Source of the DNA: Symbiodinium natans
Taxonomy: Eukaryota > Sar > Dinophyceae > Suessiales > Symbiodiniaceae
Length of the DNA stretch: 64,000 nucleotides
Assembly: GCA_905221605.1 (NCBI GenBank)
Contig: CAJNDS010000935.1
Span: 100,001 to 164,000, forward strand
Direction of reading: 5' to 3'
Below are positions 1 through 10,204 of this stretch, one piece after another (positions within the stretch are counted from its first letter, which is position 1; every line of letters begins with the position of its first letter). The notes below the pieces were generated by a model. The model ran no database searches. It saw nothing but the letters and a program-made list of their open reading frames with translations, and was not told the DNA's origin. The position numbers and the translations under genes are program-made.

Positions 1-420
1 GGGGAGTACAATTCTGCGACTTTTCAGGCCTGAAAATCTCTAAAACTGTACTCCTCGCGTTTTGGAGGGACTGGGGACGGCAGAAGCGCCGGGGAGTACA
101 ATTCTGGGACTTTTCAGGCCTGAAAATCTCTAAATACTCCCCCGCGTTTTGGGGGGACGGACTTTTCAGGCCTGAAAATCTTAAACTGTACTCCCCCGCG
201 TTTTGGGGAGACGGGGAGTACAATTCTGGGACTTTTCAGGCCTGAAAATTTCTAAAACTGTACTCCCCCGCGTTTTTTTTTTTTTTGGGGGGGGGGGGGG
301 GGGGACGGCAGAAGCGCGGGGGAGTACAATTCTGGGACCTCTAAAAACCTACTCCCCCGCGTTTTAGGGGGACGCGGGGCGGCAGAAGTGCGGGGGAGTA
401 CAATTCTGGGACTTTTCAGG
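1..420. repeat. Tandem hairpin-forming units (GGGGAGTACA type)
   Basis: About five imperfect units of 75-100 bp. Each opens with GGGGAGTACAATT and closes with AACTGTACTCCCC, so unit ends are inverted repeats, and most units contain the palindrome TTTTCAGGCCTGAAAA in the middle. Units differ by short deletions and G/C-run length. It looks like a head-to-tail array of a small fold-back element. Confidence 0.75.
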
Positions 421-689
421 CTTTCAAAATCCCACCCTAAGCCAGACACAGAACCATAATTCCCGGGCCCTGAACCCCGAAGCAAAAACAGGAAGGGAAC
501 TCGCGAAAACCTGCCTGTATTACATGTGTGGGTTTGGTCTAGCGGCATAGCGTACTCCCTTAAGAAACAAGTTTAGAAACTAAGCCTACCCTAGGCTCAA
601 ACCCCCCCGGGTACATGGGTCATGGAAACTAAGAAACTTAGGGTACCCTACCGCCGGAAAACCGTTTTCTTATACAGCGTTTTTACTGT

Positions 690-905
690 ATACTCCCCCG
701 CATGCCTCCCTGCTCCCCCCCGGCCCGTGCGGGGACAATTCAGGCCCCAAAGCTGCCAGATTGTGTTCTCCCCCGCGTGCCTCTCTGCTTCCTCCCCCCC
801 CTCGGAGGATTCAAGCCACAAAGCTACTCCCCAGCTTGCTTGTGCTCGCCCTGCTTCCCGGGAGTACGCTTGTCAAGCCACAAAGCTGCCAGATTGCACG
901 GTGTA
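690..905. repeat. Three imperfect tandem units
   Basis: The phrase AAGCCACAAAGCTGCCAGATTG, or a variant of it, recurs near 738, 812 and 875, each preceded by C-rich sequence with CTCCCCCGC or CCCGGGAGTAC. The latter resembles the ends of the array at 1-420, so this may be a degraded relative. No gene was seen in 421-2,068 apart from weak short open frames; that stretch otherwise holds short telomeric blocks in both orientations. Confidence 0.5.
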
Positions 906-1004
906 GGGTTTAGGGTTTTCTAGATTTCAGCCCCCCATCACAAGGTGAGCACAACATACCTTGAATGAAACGACGGCTCTTGTCATTATAGTGACATGCA
1001 CTGA

Positions 1005-1112
1005 ATGCGAACCGTCCGAACCGCCGAACCGAACCGTGCGAACCGAACCGGACTGGAACCGAAGCGCGCATGATTAAGGTTCGGTTCTCAGAAACCGAAC
1101 CGTGGCAACCCT
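1005..1112. repeat. GAACCG box cluster with hairpin
   Basis: CCGAACCGAACCG-type boxes recur, followed by an inverted pair GGTTCGGTT-loop-AAACCGAACC that would form a 9-10 bp stem. A TA dinucleotide run follows at about 1,115-1,137. Function unknown. Confidence 0.5.
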
Positions 1113-2068
1113 GCATTATATATATATATATATATATGTAAATGTATGTACACAATTTTTGTTTATCTTATGTCAGTACCAAAATGTGCATATCTGTATA
1201 TACACACACAGTTTAGGGTTTGCCCTGTGGCCGGCGACAGCTGAAAATATTTAGGGTTTAGGGGCAATTGGCACAGGGCTTTGGGGGAGTTTTTGTATCG
1301 TTATAAAGGGACCATAAGGGAATACACCTAAACCCTAAAACCTAAACCCTTAACCCTTAACCTAAACCCTAAACCCTAAACCCTAAATCAGTAAGTGTTC
1401 CGACCCCTTGTAGTACTGAGGGTTAGGGTTTAGGCGCCTTCTGCTGGCAGCTAGGATGCGGATGCTTCACGCGGGATTTTGCAGGGCTTGCAGGGTTTAG
1501 AAGCCGTAAGCACAAAACTGTAAACTCTAAACCCTGAACCCTGAACCCTAAACCCTAAACCCTAAACCCTAAATCCCTAAACCCTAAACCCGAAGGGACT
1601 GTGGGTTTCACTGAGATCATGGCGAGCCATGGCATCCTCCTCCATCTCCTAGCCAGTGCACATGGTGACCACTACTAGGATTGGATACAGCTGTGGTCAC
1701 TTCTCAAAGGTCCTGATTGCGAGGCGGCGCCGATTCTTTAGGGTACCCAAAACGGGGGCCATGTTCTACAGAATTGGCATGTAGATAGAATCAAAAAACG
1801 CGGAGGGGCAGAAGGTTTAAGGGCTCAGGGGTGAAGGGTTCGGGGGCTTTCGGGCATCTAGGGCTCTATGGCCTATGTGGCTTCTATATTCTATATATTC
1901 TAGGGTCGTTGAGGCAGAATAGCAACAAACAATATCAAGACCCCTGACTCAACAAAACTTTCTATTGGGGCACAGGAATCACACCCGAGCATTGTCCGAA
2001 GCAACACCGTGCATTACTCCAGGTCTACCCATTTTGGTTCGCACCAGAATAAACTGATGGCATTTGCT

Positions 2069-3445
2069 TCAGTCCGTTGTTGGAAGTTTGTTTAAGTTTA
2101 ACTTCTGGTTCCTCAGTTCGCTTTGCACTGCCCAGCTGGCGCCGCCTGTGTCCGGAGTGCCCCAGGTCACAACAGACCCATCGCCCAGAATGGCAGTGAA
2201 GGCCTCCCCGGCAGCTTGGATCTGCTGCACGTCTTTCAGCTGACCTTGCACAGCCTTGCTGTCGCCACCGTGGGCAGCATCGCCCCAGGTCACAACAGAC
2301 CCATCGCCAAGAATGGCGGCAAAAGCTCTGTTGGCAGCTTGGACCTGCTGCACGTCGTTCAGTTGGTCTTGCACGGCACTGCTGTCGCCACCACCGTAGG
2401 CAGAACCCCAAGTCACCACAGACCCGTTGCCCAGAACGGCGGCAAAAGCTGAGTCGGTAGCTTGGATCTGCTGCACGTCCTGTAGCCGATCTTGCACACC
2501 ACTGCTGTCGCCACCATCAGCACGAGCGCCCCAGGTCACAACAGACCCATCGCCCAGAATGGCAGCAAACGCCATGCAAGTAGCCTGGATCTGCTGCACA
2601 TCCTTGAGTTGACCTTGCACGTCACTGCTGTCGCCACCAAAGCCAGCATCGCCCCAGGACACCGCAGATCCATCGCCTAGAATGGCAGCAAAAGCTCTGG
2701 TGGTTGCCTGGATCTGCCGCACATGCTTCAGCTGATCTTGCGCACCACTGCTGTTGCCACCACCATCAGCGGTGCCCCAGGTCACAACAGACCCATCGCC
2801 GAGAATGGCAGCAAACGCACCACTATAAGCACATCTTGCAGCTTGGATTTGCTGCACGTCCTTCAGTTGACTGTGCACATCACTGCTGTCACCACCATCT
2901 TCAGCATAGCCCCAGGTCACAACAGACCCATCACCCAGAATGGCAGCAAAAGCCGTTGAAGTAGCTTGGATCTGCTGCACGTCGTTCAGTTGGTCTTGCA
3001 CAGCACTGCTATCGCCACCCTCGTCAGCAGAACCCCAAGTCACCACAGACCCATTGCCCAGAATGGCAGCAAAAGCACAGACGGTAGCTTGGATCTGCTG
3101 CACGTCCTTCAGCTGGTTTTGCACACCAGTGCTGTCTCCACCATCTTCAGCACTGCCCCAGGTCACGACAGACCCATCGCCGAGAATGGCTGCAAAGGCG
3201 CTTTGATTGCCACAAGTCTGAATGCTGCTCGTTTGCAAGGTCAGCATATCGCCGCTCCGCAACCCAGATTGCTCAAGCGTGGCCGCTCCTTCCAGAACGC
3301 CTCCACGGGAGTCCAAGAGTCTGCCCTTGCCAACTGACAGAGTCTTCTGCGCCCTGCCCTTCAATGTTTCTACCGTCTCATCTAGTTCTGCTTCCAGCAA
3401 GGCAGACCTGCCACTTAGCAGGCTCACCTCAATCAGCAGGGACAT
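2069..3445 (-). CDS. Ubiquitin-like plus RCC1-type repeat protein
   Basis: A 458-residue uninterrupted frame, by far the clearest host gene here. Residues 1 to about 72 resemble a ubiquitin-like fold (MSLLIEVSLLSGR..., ending in GDMLTLQ). About nine repeats of roughly 41 residues follow, each built on AFAAILGDGSVVTWG, a GGDSS turn and DVQQIQA, the signature of RCC1/HERC-like beta-propeller repeats. RCC1 propellers usually have seven blades, so nine near-identical repeats suggest recent internal amplification. Such proteins are often annotated as HERC-like in dinoflagellates, but no HECT domain is present, so ligase activity should not be assumed; a binding or scaffold role is likelier. The ATG lies four bases from a telomeric block (sense ...TTTAG-AC-ATG), so that block could serve as spliced-leader or intron acceptor. 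The lack of introns within the coding part fits gene copying via mRNA, an inference. Confidence 0.85.
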   Translation of the reverse strand: MSLLIEVSLLSGRSALLEAELDETVETLKGRAQKTLSVGKGRLLDSRGGVLEGAATLEQSGLRSGDMLTLQTSSIQTCGNQSAFAAILGDGSVVTWGSAEDGGDSTGVQNQLKDVQQIQATVCAFAAILGNGSVVTWGSADEGGDSSAVQDQLNDVQQIQATSTAFAAILGDGSVVTWGYAEDGGDSSDVHSQLKDVQQIQAARCAYSGAFAAILGDGSVVTWGTADGGGNSSGAQDQLKHVRQIQATTRAFAAILGDGSAVSWGDAGFGGDSSDVQGQLKDVQQIQATCMAFAAILGDGSVVTWGARADGGDSSGVQDRLQDVQQIQATDSAFAAVLGNGSVVTWGSAYGGGDSSAVQDQLNDVQQVQAANRAFAAILGDGSVVTWGDAAHGGDSKAVQGQLKDVQQIQAAGEAFTAILGDGSVVTWGTPDTGGASWAVQSELRNQKLNLNKLPTTD

Positions 3446-3446
3446 G

Positions 3447-3513
3447 TCTAAACCCTAAACCCTAAACCCTAAACCCTAAACCCTAAACCCTAAAACCCTA
3501 AACCCTAAACCCT
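3447..3513. repeat. Telomeric block upstream of the RCC1-type gene
   Basis: About nine CCCTAAA units (TTTAGGG in the sense of the minus-strand gene) end next to its start codon. The sequence immediately 5' of the ATG is therefore TTTAG, a ready splice acceptor. Confidence 0.8.
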
Positions 3514-3516
3514 CCA

Positions 3517-3592
3517 TGCCGAGTGCTCATGCGGCACGCAGGTTGATGGCTCGGAGATAAAATATCGGGGCTATGCCAGAGGAGCTAGGGTT
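3517..3592 (+). CDS. Exon-like segment, unknown
   Basis: Open frame with the residues HAECSCGTQVDGSEIKYRGY between two telomeric blocks. Family not recognised; the strand choice rests on frame only. Confidence 0.2.
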
Positions 3593-4064
3593 TGGGGTTC
3601 AGGGGATGAGGGCTTAGGATTCAGGGTTTCAGGGTTCAAGGGATTAGGGTTTAGGGTTTATGGTTTAGGCTTTAGAGCATTCAGGGGATCAGGGTTTGGC
3701 TTGGGGTTAGGCCCTCATTCGGTTGAGCGGGTTGGGCTTTCGGGGATAAGGGTGGGGTCTTGTGGGTAGTGTGTACTAGATGCTCGGGAGCTAATACTAG
3801 TAACTACTTCGGGTCCTGCTCTAAGGGCGGAGGAACCCTAAACCCTAAACCCTAAACCCTAAACCCTAAACCCTAAACCCTAAACCCTAAACCCTAAACC
3901 CTAAACCCTAAACGGGTTTTGGCGGCTTTTGGCTCAGGATCTGAATTTGAAGGCTGGCGGCGAAAGGAAGGTTTAGGGTTTCGGGTTTCGGGGTTAGGAT
4001 TTACAAGGTAGTGCAACCAGATTCTCACCGATACTGAAAGGGAAGCATCGCAACATCAGTCGTC

Positions 4065-4133
4065 ATGGAGATTTCGAATTCGGAGGTTTACTCGCCTGCC
4101 GTGTCAAGTGAGACAGCAAGCATCAACAAATAC
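4065..4133 (+). CDS. Possible first exon
   Basis: An ATG opens the frame MEISNSEVYSPAVSSETA... and runs to a GGTTTACG donor-like site. Short and unrecognised; about 600 bases either side hold only telomeric blocks and a TIR element. Confidence 0.25.
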
Positions 4134-4341
4134 ACAGAAGCGTGCGGGTTTACGATATTAGGGGGGGTGCCCCTATTTTCACAAAACCCCCAGTTGCCTC
4201 AAACCAAAGACCTGTAGGCCTGCAACTTGATGGGTGCTTTGGACTTCGGGTCCCTCATGTGGGGACCCCTTCTCCTAGGTATCCGACCTCTCTCCGGCTT
4301 TACCCTGCGACCCTAAACCCTAAACCCTAAACCCTAAACCC

Positions 4342-4478
4342 TATGGTCCCTGAACATCGGGCCCTCAGAAGGGGACCCCTTATATACCCCTTTATATACC
4401 CTCTACAACCCAAGGGCCCATACATCAGAACCCTGCAGAGGAGGCAAGGGACCATGTTAAGGGACCCTGTAGCTATCT
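4342..4478. mobile_element. TIR element, family E
   Basis: Shares ATGGTCCCTGAA at one end, AACCCAAGGGCCCATACATC internally and AAGGGACCAT near the other end with copies at about 42,578, 48,119 and 57,534. The ends are inverted repeats of each other. No coding capacity. Confidence 0.6.
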
Positions 4479-4480
4479 TT

Positions 4481-4651
4481 TCGGGGGGGGGGGGGGGGGG
4501 GGGGGGGGGGTAGGTTTAGGGTTTAGGGTTTAGGGTTTAGGGTTTAGGGTTTAGGGTTTAGGGTTTAGGGTTTAGGGTTTAGGGTTTAGGGGTTGAGGGT
4601 TTAGGGTTTAGGGTTTAGGGTTTAGGGTTTAGGGGTTGAGGGTTTGAGGGT
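4481..4651. repeat. Poly-G tract and telomeric block, forward
   Basis: A run of about 27 G, then about 18 TTTAGGG units with a few TTGAGGG variants. Confidence 0.9.
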
Positions 4652-4965
4652 TTGAGGGTTTGGAGGGTCTGGGGCTTCATCTCGCACTCTGGCAGATTCA
4701 TGCCTTCAGTCTGTTTTCTTTTGGTGACAGAGTTCGTGCTATTTGTTGAGTAGGAGTCCTGGGTTGAGAGGTGTTTCTTGCTTGTGGTCATGACTTGTTG
4801 TGGATTAAGCCCTACCCCCAAACCCTAGACCCTAATCCCGAAACCCCTAAACCCTAAACGCTAAACCCCAAGCCCTCCGGGCTTTTGTGGTTCATAGGCG
4901 CTTGTTTTAGTACATCCTAAACCCTAAACCCCAAACCCCAAACCCTAAACCGTAAACCCTAAACT

Positions 4966-5056
4966 CTAATCCTTCCACACTTGCAAAGCCTCCTTGGAGG
5001 CGTCCATCTGCCGATCCAGCTCCAGCATTGCCTGGGGCAGTGGAAGCACCGAGGCT
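4966..5056 (-). CDS. Terminal exon-like segment of a minus-strand split gene
   Basis: Begins after a CTAG acceptor and reads ASVLPLPQAMLELDRQMDAS followed by KEALQVWKD and a TAG stop that lies in telomere-like sequence. Helix-forming, charged composition. Candidate last exon of a minus-strand series extending to about 10.6 kb. Product unknown. Confidence 0.4.
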
Positions 5057-5241
5057 CTAGACTCTAGGATTCAAGTGTCTAGGGTTTAGGGTTTTGACAA
5101 GGGTTTAGGTTTAGGGCTTAAGGTTTATAGGGTTTAGGGTTTAGGGTTTAGGGTTTAGGGTTTATGGCTTTGAGTTTGGGGTTTCGGGTTGAGAGTTTAG
5201 GGTTCAAGGGTTCAGGGGTTCAGGCTTTAAGGCTATAGATC

Positions 5242-5332
5242 GGGATGTTCGCCCTTATACTAACAGTCTTCAAAAGGATTGCAGTACCCCTTATTACAAT
5301 TCCTATTGAGGACCGTTATAAGGGGAACCATC
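5242..5332. mobile_element. TIR element, family B
   Basis: Starts GGGATGTTCGCCCTTATACT and ends in the inverted form AAGGGGAACCATCC. Copies at 31,615 and 33,311 have the same ends but carry telomeric repeats inside; this one does not, so it may be nearer the original structure. Confidence 0.65.
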
Positions 5333-5469
5333 CAAGCTTTAGAGGCTTAGGGTTTAGGGTTTAGGGTTAAGGGTTTAGGGTTGAAGGTTTTCACAGGCTT
5401 GGGGCTTGGAGCCTCAAGGCCCGGGGACTCTGAGGCTACACAGAGGTGCCCTGCAGAGGCGCCACGTGA

Positions 5470-5634
5470 AACCCTCTAAACCCTCCAAACCCTCTAAACC
5501 TTCTAAACCCTCTAAACCCTAAAACCCTAAACCCTAAACCCTAAACCCTAGACCCTAAACCCTAAACCCTAAACCCTAAACCCTAAACCCTAAACCCTAA
5601 ACCCTAAACCCTAAACCCTAAACCCTAAACCCCC
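5470..5634. repeat. Telomeric block, reverse
   Basis: About 22 CCCTAAA units with a few CCCTCTAAA variants at the left edge. Confidence 0.95.
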
Positions 5635-5639
5635 CCAAG

Positions 5640-5722
5640 GCGGCCGCGCCTCGGTGAGCAACTCCTGGAGGGCGCCGTCCAAGGCCCCGGGGACGGGGCC
5701 CAGGGCCGCCACGGCCTTGAAG
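5640..5722 (-). CDS. Exon-like segment, unknown
   Basis: GC-rich segment between two telomeric blocks; minus frame FKAVAALGPVPGALDGALQE continuing LLTEARPP, running into G|GTTTAGGG, usable as a donor. Part of the minus-strand series at 5-10.6 kb. Confidence 0.4.
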
Positions 5723-5723
5723 G

Positions 5724-6058
5724 TAGGGTTTAGGGTTTAGGGTTTAGGGTTTAGGGTTTAGGGTTTAGGGTTTAGGGTTTAGGGTTTAGGGTTTAGGGTT
5801 TAGGGTTTAGGGTTTAGGGTTTAGGGTTTAGGGTTTAGGGTTTAGGGTTTAGGGTTTAGGGTTAGGTTTAGGGTTTAGGGTTTAGGGTTTAGGGTTTAGG
5901 GTTTAGGGTTTAGGGTTTAGGGTTTAGGGTTTAGGGTTTAGGGTTTAGGGTTTAGGGTTTAGGGTTTGGGGTTTGGGGTTTGGGGTTTAGGGTTTAGGTT
6001 TAGGGTTTTGGATTTAGGGTTTAGGGTTTAGGGCTTGGGGTTTAGGGTTTAGGGTTAG
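5724..6058. repeat. Largest telomeric block, forward
   Basis: About 47 TTTAGGG units, nearly perfect at the left, with TTTGGGG variants at the right. Together with 5,470-5,634 it flanks an 80-bp coding-like segment with repeats that point outwards. Confidence 0.95.
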
Positions 6059-6244
6059 GGAATGGGAGTGCGAGGACAGGCAGACTTGCCCTCCCAGTAC
6101 ATTTACAAAGCCAAAATGGCAAAGAGCAGGCTGAACAACCTATAGACCCTAACCCTAAACCCTAAACCCTAAACCCTAAACCCTGAACCCTGAACCCTCA
6201 GGCCCTAAACAGAAGGCTCAGGGTTGTGTGTATGTGTGTGCGCG

Positions 6245-6392
6245 CGTGGGCTTGTTCCTTATGACTATGTAAGTTCGCCTCTTGTTTGTCCACTTCTTGT
6301 GAGGGGCGTTCCGGGGAAACTGAGGCTCGGAGAGGTCTAGCCAGGGCTTTCGGCTTAGAGCACGTGATTACGTTCCACTGAGACTCCTTACA
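6245..6392 (-). CDS. Exon-like segment, unknown
   Basis: After a TGTAAG acceptor-like end the minus frame reads ESQWNVITCSKPKALARPLR and continues, rich in basic and charged residues. Unrecognised. Confidence 0.35.
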
Positions 6393-6424
6393 CCCTAAAT
6401 CCCCTAAACCGCTAGAAGCCCTAA

Positions 6425-6612
6425 ACCGAAGATGCAGCACTTTGAGTCTTCAAGCAGTTGCTCCAGGGGAAAAGGGGACCCTCTGCCCATAAACACCACA
6501 ACCCAAAACTTGGGCCCATACCCCCGAACCATTTCCTCACAGACACCAACGCACGACGCCCTGAGCTCCGAAGACTCCGCATTAAGGCCGACCCCGGCGG
6601 AAATCTTGAGGT
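6425..6612 (-). CDS. Exon-like segment, unknown
   Basis: Minus frame open through LKISAGVGLNAESSELRASC and VGVCEEMV. The stretch GTATGGGCCCAAG...GGGTCCCCTT inside it resembles a TIR family E copy, so the real exon may end there at a GT donor and resume after it. Confidence 0.35.
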
Positions 6613-6897
6613 TCAAAACCCTAAACCCTAAACCCTAAAACTTCCTAACCCCCCCGCCCCCCCCCCAAAAAAAAAAAAAAAATCAGACCATGACGGTCTG
6701 AATTTGAGAAGGCCCCAAATAACCCACACCCCAAATAACCCACAAGGCACCCCCTTACTTGGAAGCTCTGTTTCTACTAAGTCTACTTAGTATCCCCTAG
6801 AAGCCCTGTTTACAATCCCCAAAAACCCCCCTTGCTAACCCTACTAACTATGGGAAAAGGGCCGCCCCCAATAGAGCTCCCTGAACCCCGACCTAAC

Positions 6898-6962
6898 CTG
6901 CGCCGCGCCTGCAACGCCGCGAGCACGGCGGAGGTCCGTACTGGCAGCATGAAGCCGCGATC
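6898..6962 (-). CDS. Short exon-like segment with both splice borders
   Basis: 65 bp bounded in sense by CTAG| and CGCAG|GTTAGG. Frame DRGFMLPVRTSAVLAALQAR. The two borders make it more convincing than its length would. Confidence 0.4.
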
Positions 6963-7226
6963 CTAGGGCTTGGGGTTTCTAGGGTTTAGGGCTTCTAGGG
7001 TTTAGGGTTATAAAAGGGTTTAGGGTTTAAAGGGTGTAGGGTTTAGGACTTAAAGGGTTTAGGGTTAAAAGGGTCTAGGGTTTAGGGATGTTTAGGGCTT
7101 AGAGGGTTTAGGGTTTAGGATGAAAAGGGTTTAGGTTAAAAAGGTTTAGGGTTTAGGGCTTTGAGCCCCTGATTCCGGGGATGGGTGGGGGTGAGGAGGG
7201 TGCTTGGGGTCCTGCTGTGGGATGGT

Positions 7227-7436
7227 TCAGCTCACGGCTCCAGGGCTCTCAGCTGAGGGGATTTTTGATTCTATTGGGGTCGTTGGGGGGGAGGCGGGGG
7301 GGGTCGATAGATGGTGGCATGAATCCTTGTTAGGATTTCGGGTTTCGGGTTGAGGGTTTAGGTTAGAGGGCACGCGCAGAAAAGGCCCATCCAATTCTCC
7401 GCTTCCTGCTTCAACAGATATTTGAAACATCAGCAC
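7227..7436 (-). CDS. Open frame running through a telomere-like stretch
   Basis: 69 residues opening MLMFQISVEAGSGELDGPFL, then a segment encoded by degenerate CCCTAAA-like sequence (LNPQPETRNPN), then a Ser/Pro-rich end. Either the telomere-like part is translated or it is an intron. Confidence 0.35.
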   Translation of the reverse strand: MLMFQISVEAGSGELDGPFLRVPSNLNPQPETRNPNKDSCHHLSTPPASPPTTPIESKIPSAESPGAVS

Positions 7437-7599
7437 ACTTTAAGAAGATTACCCTGTGCACGTCTGCAGGTCAGTCCGGCTCTGAAAAGTAACCCCCAAC
7501 CCCCGAATCGTTTAAGCTTTAGGGCATAGGGCTTAGGTTTGAGGGAGATCCCCAAGCATAAACCACCCAGGCCCTACCCAAATCCTATAACTACAAATC

Positions 7600-7760
7600 A
7601 TGAACATGCTACTTGAAGGCTCATGGTACATAAACACCAATTCTAACTGCACTTATAGCTGTACTTATAACCATATTAGGGCACTTAAGGGGCTTATAAG
7701 TGGGTGATAAGTACAGTTATCATTGACTCATAAGTCCCATGAACCTCCAAGTAACCCTTG
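7600..7760. repeat. Dispersed AT-richer element
   Basis: Contains repeated and inverted CTTATA(A)GTG boxes and CATGAACCTCCAAGTA. Similar boxes (TAAGCCCCCTAAG, TTTATAAGTAC, CCCATGAA) recur at 44,640-44,815, indicating a dispersed non-coding element. Confidence 0.4.
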
Positions 7761-7769
7761 AGCCCATAC

Positions 7770-7860
7770 CTCTTCAACACCCGAGGCAGTCCGTATGGTC
7801 TGGGCTCCCCTGCCAGGCGTGTCCGCAGCTCGCGCACGAGCCACGGCAGCCACTTGGGGC
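7770..7860 (-). CDS. Exon-like segment with consensus borders
   Basis: Sense borders are CTACCCAG| and AAGAG|GTATGG. The frame reads GPKWLPWLVRELRTRLAGEP then RPYGLPRVLKR. One of the better exons of the 5-10.6 kb minus series. Family not recognised. Confidence 0.5.
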
Positions 7861-7867
7861 CTGGGTA

Positions 7868-7932
7868 GTTTAGGGTTTAGGGTTTAGGGTTTAGGGTTTA
7901 GGGTTTAGGGTTTAGGGTTTAGGGTTTAGGGG
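7868..7932. repeat. Telomeric block, forward
   Basis: About nine TTTAGGG units just upstream (in the minus sense) of the exon at 7,770. Confidence 0.9.
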
Positions 7933-8280
7933 ATCCCCTTGTGTACCTCCAAAATACTATCTTAGTTGTCCAGTAACCTGGGGGAACTAAAGGTTAACCT
8001 TTGGGATTGTAAGGGGATTATACTACCCCAAAGATGTCAAAGGTTGCCTACTCTACTACTCGGCTATAATCCAAGAACAATAGGGACCCCACAGTTTCAG
8101 AATTCAGGACTTCCAATTTTCCTTTCATGGGATGAAGGTTCCCATCTGCCGTATGTCGCAATCAATGAAACACGGCCCAAGCCCCGGAGCCTAACTCAGC
8201 CCCCCAAGCGCGTTCATCCTGAGGGGTTGAGCTTGGAGGGCTTCAGAGGCTGTAGGGCTGTGAGGAGCGAGTTAAGTCAT

Positions 8281-8369
<89 letters not shown>
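8281..8369. repeat. GTA trinucleotide microsatellite
   Basis: About 30 GTA units. Open in most frames; the resulting poly-Val, poly-Leu or poly-Tyr open frames are not believed to be genes. Confidence 0.95.
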
Positions 8370-8404
8370 TCGGGAGTGAGGCCCTTAACCCTGAACCCCA
8401 AACC

Positions 8405-8545
8405 TGTTCTATCTGGGTTTTCACTTGGGTCCGACGAAAGCCATAGAGTCTTCCGGCCCGAACCCCTCTCTGTTTGGGTGGCCAACTTTGAGTTGTGGCC
8501 TCATGCGAACTGTGGGGATTGTCCCAAATCCTTCTGCAAGCTTTA
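8405..8545 (-). CDS. Exon-like segment, unknown
   Basis: Sense borders TTGCAG| and GAACAG|GTTTGGGG. The frame is rich in Arg, Gln and His and ends RRTQVKTQIEQ. The donor lies in a degraded telomeric unit. Confidence 0.4.
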
Positions 8546-8914
8546 GCCCCTCGTTCTAGGGCCAAAACACACCTAAACCTAGGGTTTCAGGTGCATAGGG
8601 CGTCGGCTAGAAAGCCGCTAACCCCCCCCCCGCCCACCCCCTTCCCTTTCCAGGGCCCCAGCCCAAGGCAGTTGCCATTGTCTGAAGCGCCTGCCGCGAC
8701 ACCTCAGATTGTTGGAGTACTTAGGCCTCAGCCTAAGCTGTAAACCCTGAATAGCTGAACCCTAGTGACAGCTAACCAATAGCCCAAACAACAGCTACGG
8801 TACCTATGCACCGGTTGAAGATCTAATCAGGGTCTTGGGGTGATACCAAGATGAGCCCTGTGAGCTTCAAACCGCTGCAACCCTACAGGCCCTCAACCTC
8901 TTCTCATGGTTGTC

Positions 8915-9060
8915 CCCACTACCCCCCTCTATACTACTACTCCACCTAGGTTCCCCACTAAATAGCCTTAATTCGGCTTACTTGTCTCTACATATTTGTA
9001 GTCGGACTTGTGGGGGGAACCTAGAGGGGGGGTAGTATAAGGGGTAGTAGGGACCCTTCT
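8915..9060. mobile_element. TIR element, family F
   Basis: Ends pair as GTCCCCACTACCCCCC...CTAGGTTCCCC and GGGGAACCTAG...GGGTAGTAGGGAC. A second copy lies at about 49,640-49,770. Non-coding fold-back element. Confidence 0.65.
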
Positions 9061-9062
9061 AT

Positions 9063-9172
9063 GGAACGCTGAAGGCACTCAACCTCTTCACCCAGGAATT
9101 GAAGCAGGCTTCAAACCCCAGATTTCCCAACGCCATGCAAAAGACACTAAAAAACTCCTAAACCCCAAGCCC
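9063..9172 (+). CDS. Exon-like segment, unknown
   Basis: Plus frame TLKALNLFTQELKQASNPRF continues to a TAA stop. Isolated between a TIR element and C-rich sequence. Confidence 0.25.
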
Positions 9173-9299
9173 TAAACATCGGAGTGCCAAGAACCAAAAA
9201 GTCCATAAGTCCGTATCCTAAGGCTCTAAGCCCAAACTCCTCCAAGCCTTCACCCCCTCCCCCCCCCAACACCCCCTAAAGCCTCAAGGCAAAGCCAGA

Positions 9300-9374
9300 A
9301 AAACAACTCCCCGAAGGACCGCGGCTCTCAGGCCGTGGCTCGTCGAACTTCGGCGTCCCGATTTCGGAGCCCTG
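9300..9374 (-). CDS. Exon-like segment, weak
   Basis: After a CTTAG acceptor the minus frame reads QGSEIGTPKFDEPRPESRGP. Borders on one side only. Confidence 0.25.
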
Positions 9375-10204
9375 TGGCCTAAGAGTTTAGGGTTTAGGGT
9401 TTAGGGTTTAAGGTTTAGGGTTTAGGGTTTAGGGTTTAGGGTTTAGGGTGAAGGGATGGGGTTGAGGCTTGATGAGGCCTTCCACACTTGTTTTCATCCA
9501 ACCCTGGAGCCGCTAGGGGTTCTACCTTGGACCCTTAAGGTTGTACCCGTGGGCTTGGGGGTCCTTTTTTAAGGCTCTAGGGTTTAGGGTTTAGGGTTTA
9601 GGGCTGGGTTTGGGGGTCCTTTTTTAAGGCTCCCTAAGGGAATATAAGGGTCATATTAGGAGTACAGTGTTGGGGCACGTTTAGGGGCACAACTTTAGGG
9701 GCACGAGCCTTCATCCCTGGATAGGGTAGCAGGCGCAGATGTTAGACGGACGTGGCTGATGACCTACGGCTTCTGAGCTGGCCATTAAAACCCTAAACCC
9801 TAAACCCTAAACCCTAAACCCTAAACCCTAAACATTCCCAAGTATGACCCTCTTCAACCCAGCAGGGAAGGTATGAAATATCCCAAGCACGTAGCTGATA
9901 ATGCAAGATTTTATGCAATAACTCGTATACCCAGACCGAACCCCTACGGTATAGACCCAATTAGATTAAATGAGCGCGTTTCATCTATCTTCTTGAGCGA
10001 AACAACCGCACAATACCAGGGGAACGGGGCATGCTGCAACCCCAAAACGTTCAAAAGCTTGAAAGCCCAAAACCTTGCAACCCAAACCCCAAAACCTCTA
10101 AACCCTGAGCCAAAACCCCAAAAACACCGCAACCCCTAACCCTAAACCCTAAACCCTAAACCCTAAACCCTAAACCCTAAACCCTAAACCCTAGATCCCC
10201 ACAT

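Noticed and set aside
2123-3458. Several plus-strand open frames opposite the RCC1-type gene
   Set aside because: Shadows of the repeated minus-strand gene; they repeat with the same period and have no domain of their own.
5724-6058. A true chromosome end
   Set aside because: Blocks occur throughout the window in both orientations with coding-like DNA on both sides, so none is a terminal telomere.
8243-8565. Poly-Val, poly-Leu and poly-Tyr proteins
   Set aside because: GTA trinucleotide microsatellite read in three frames.
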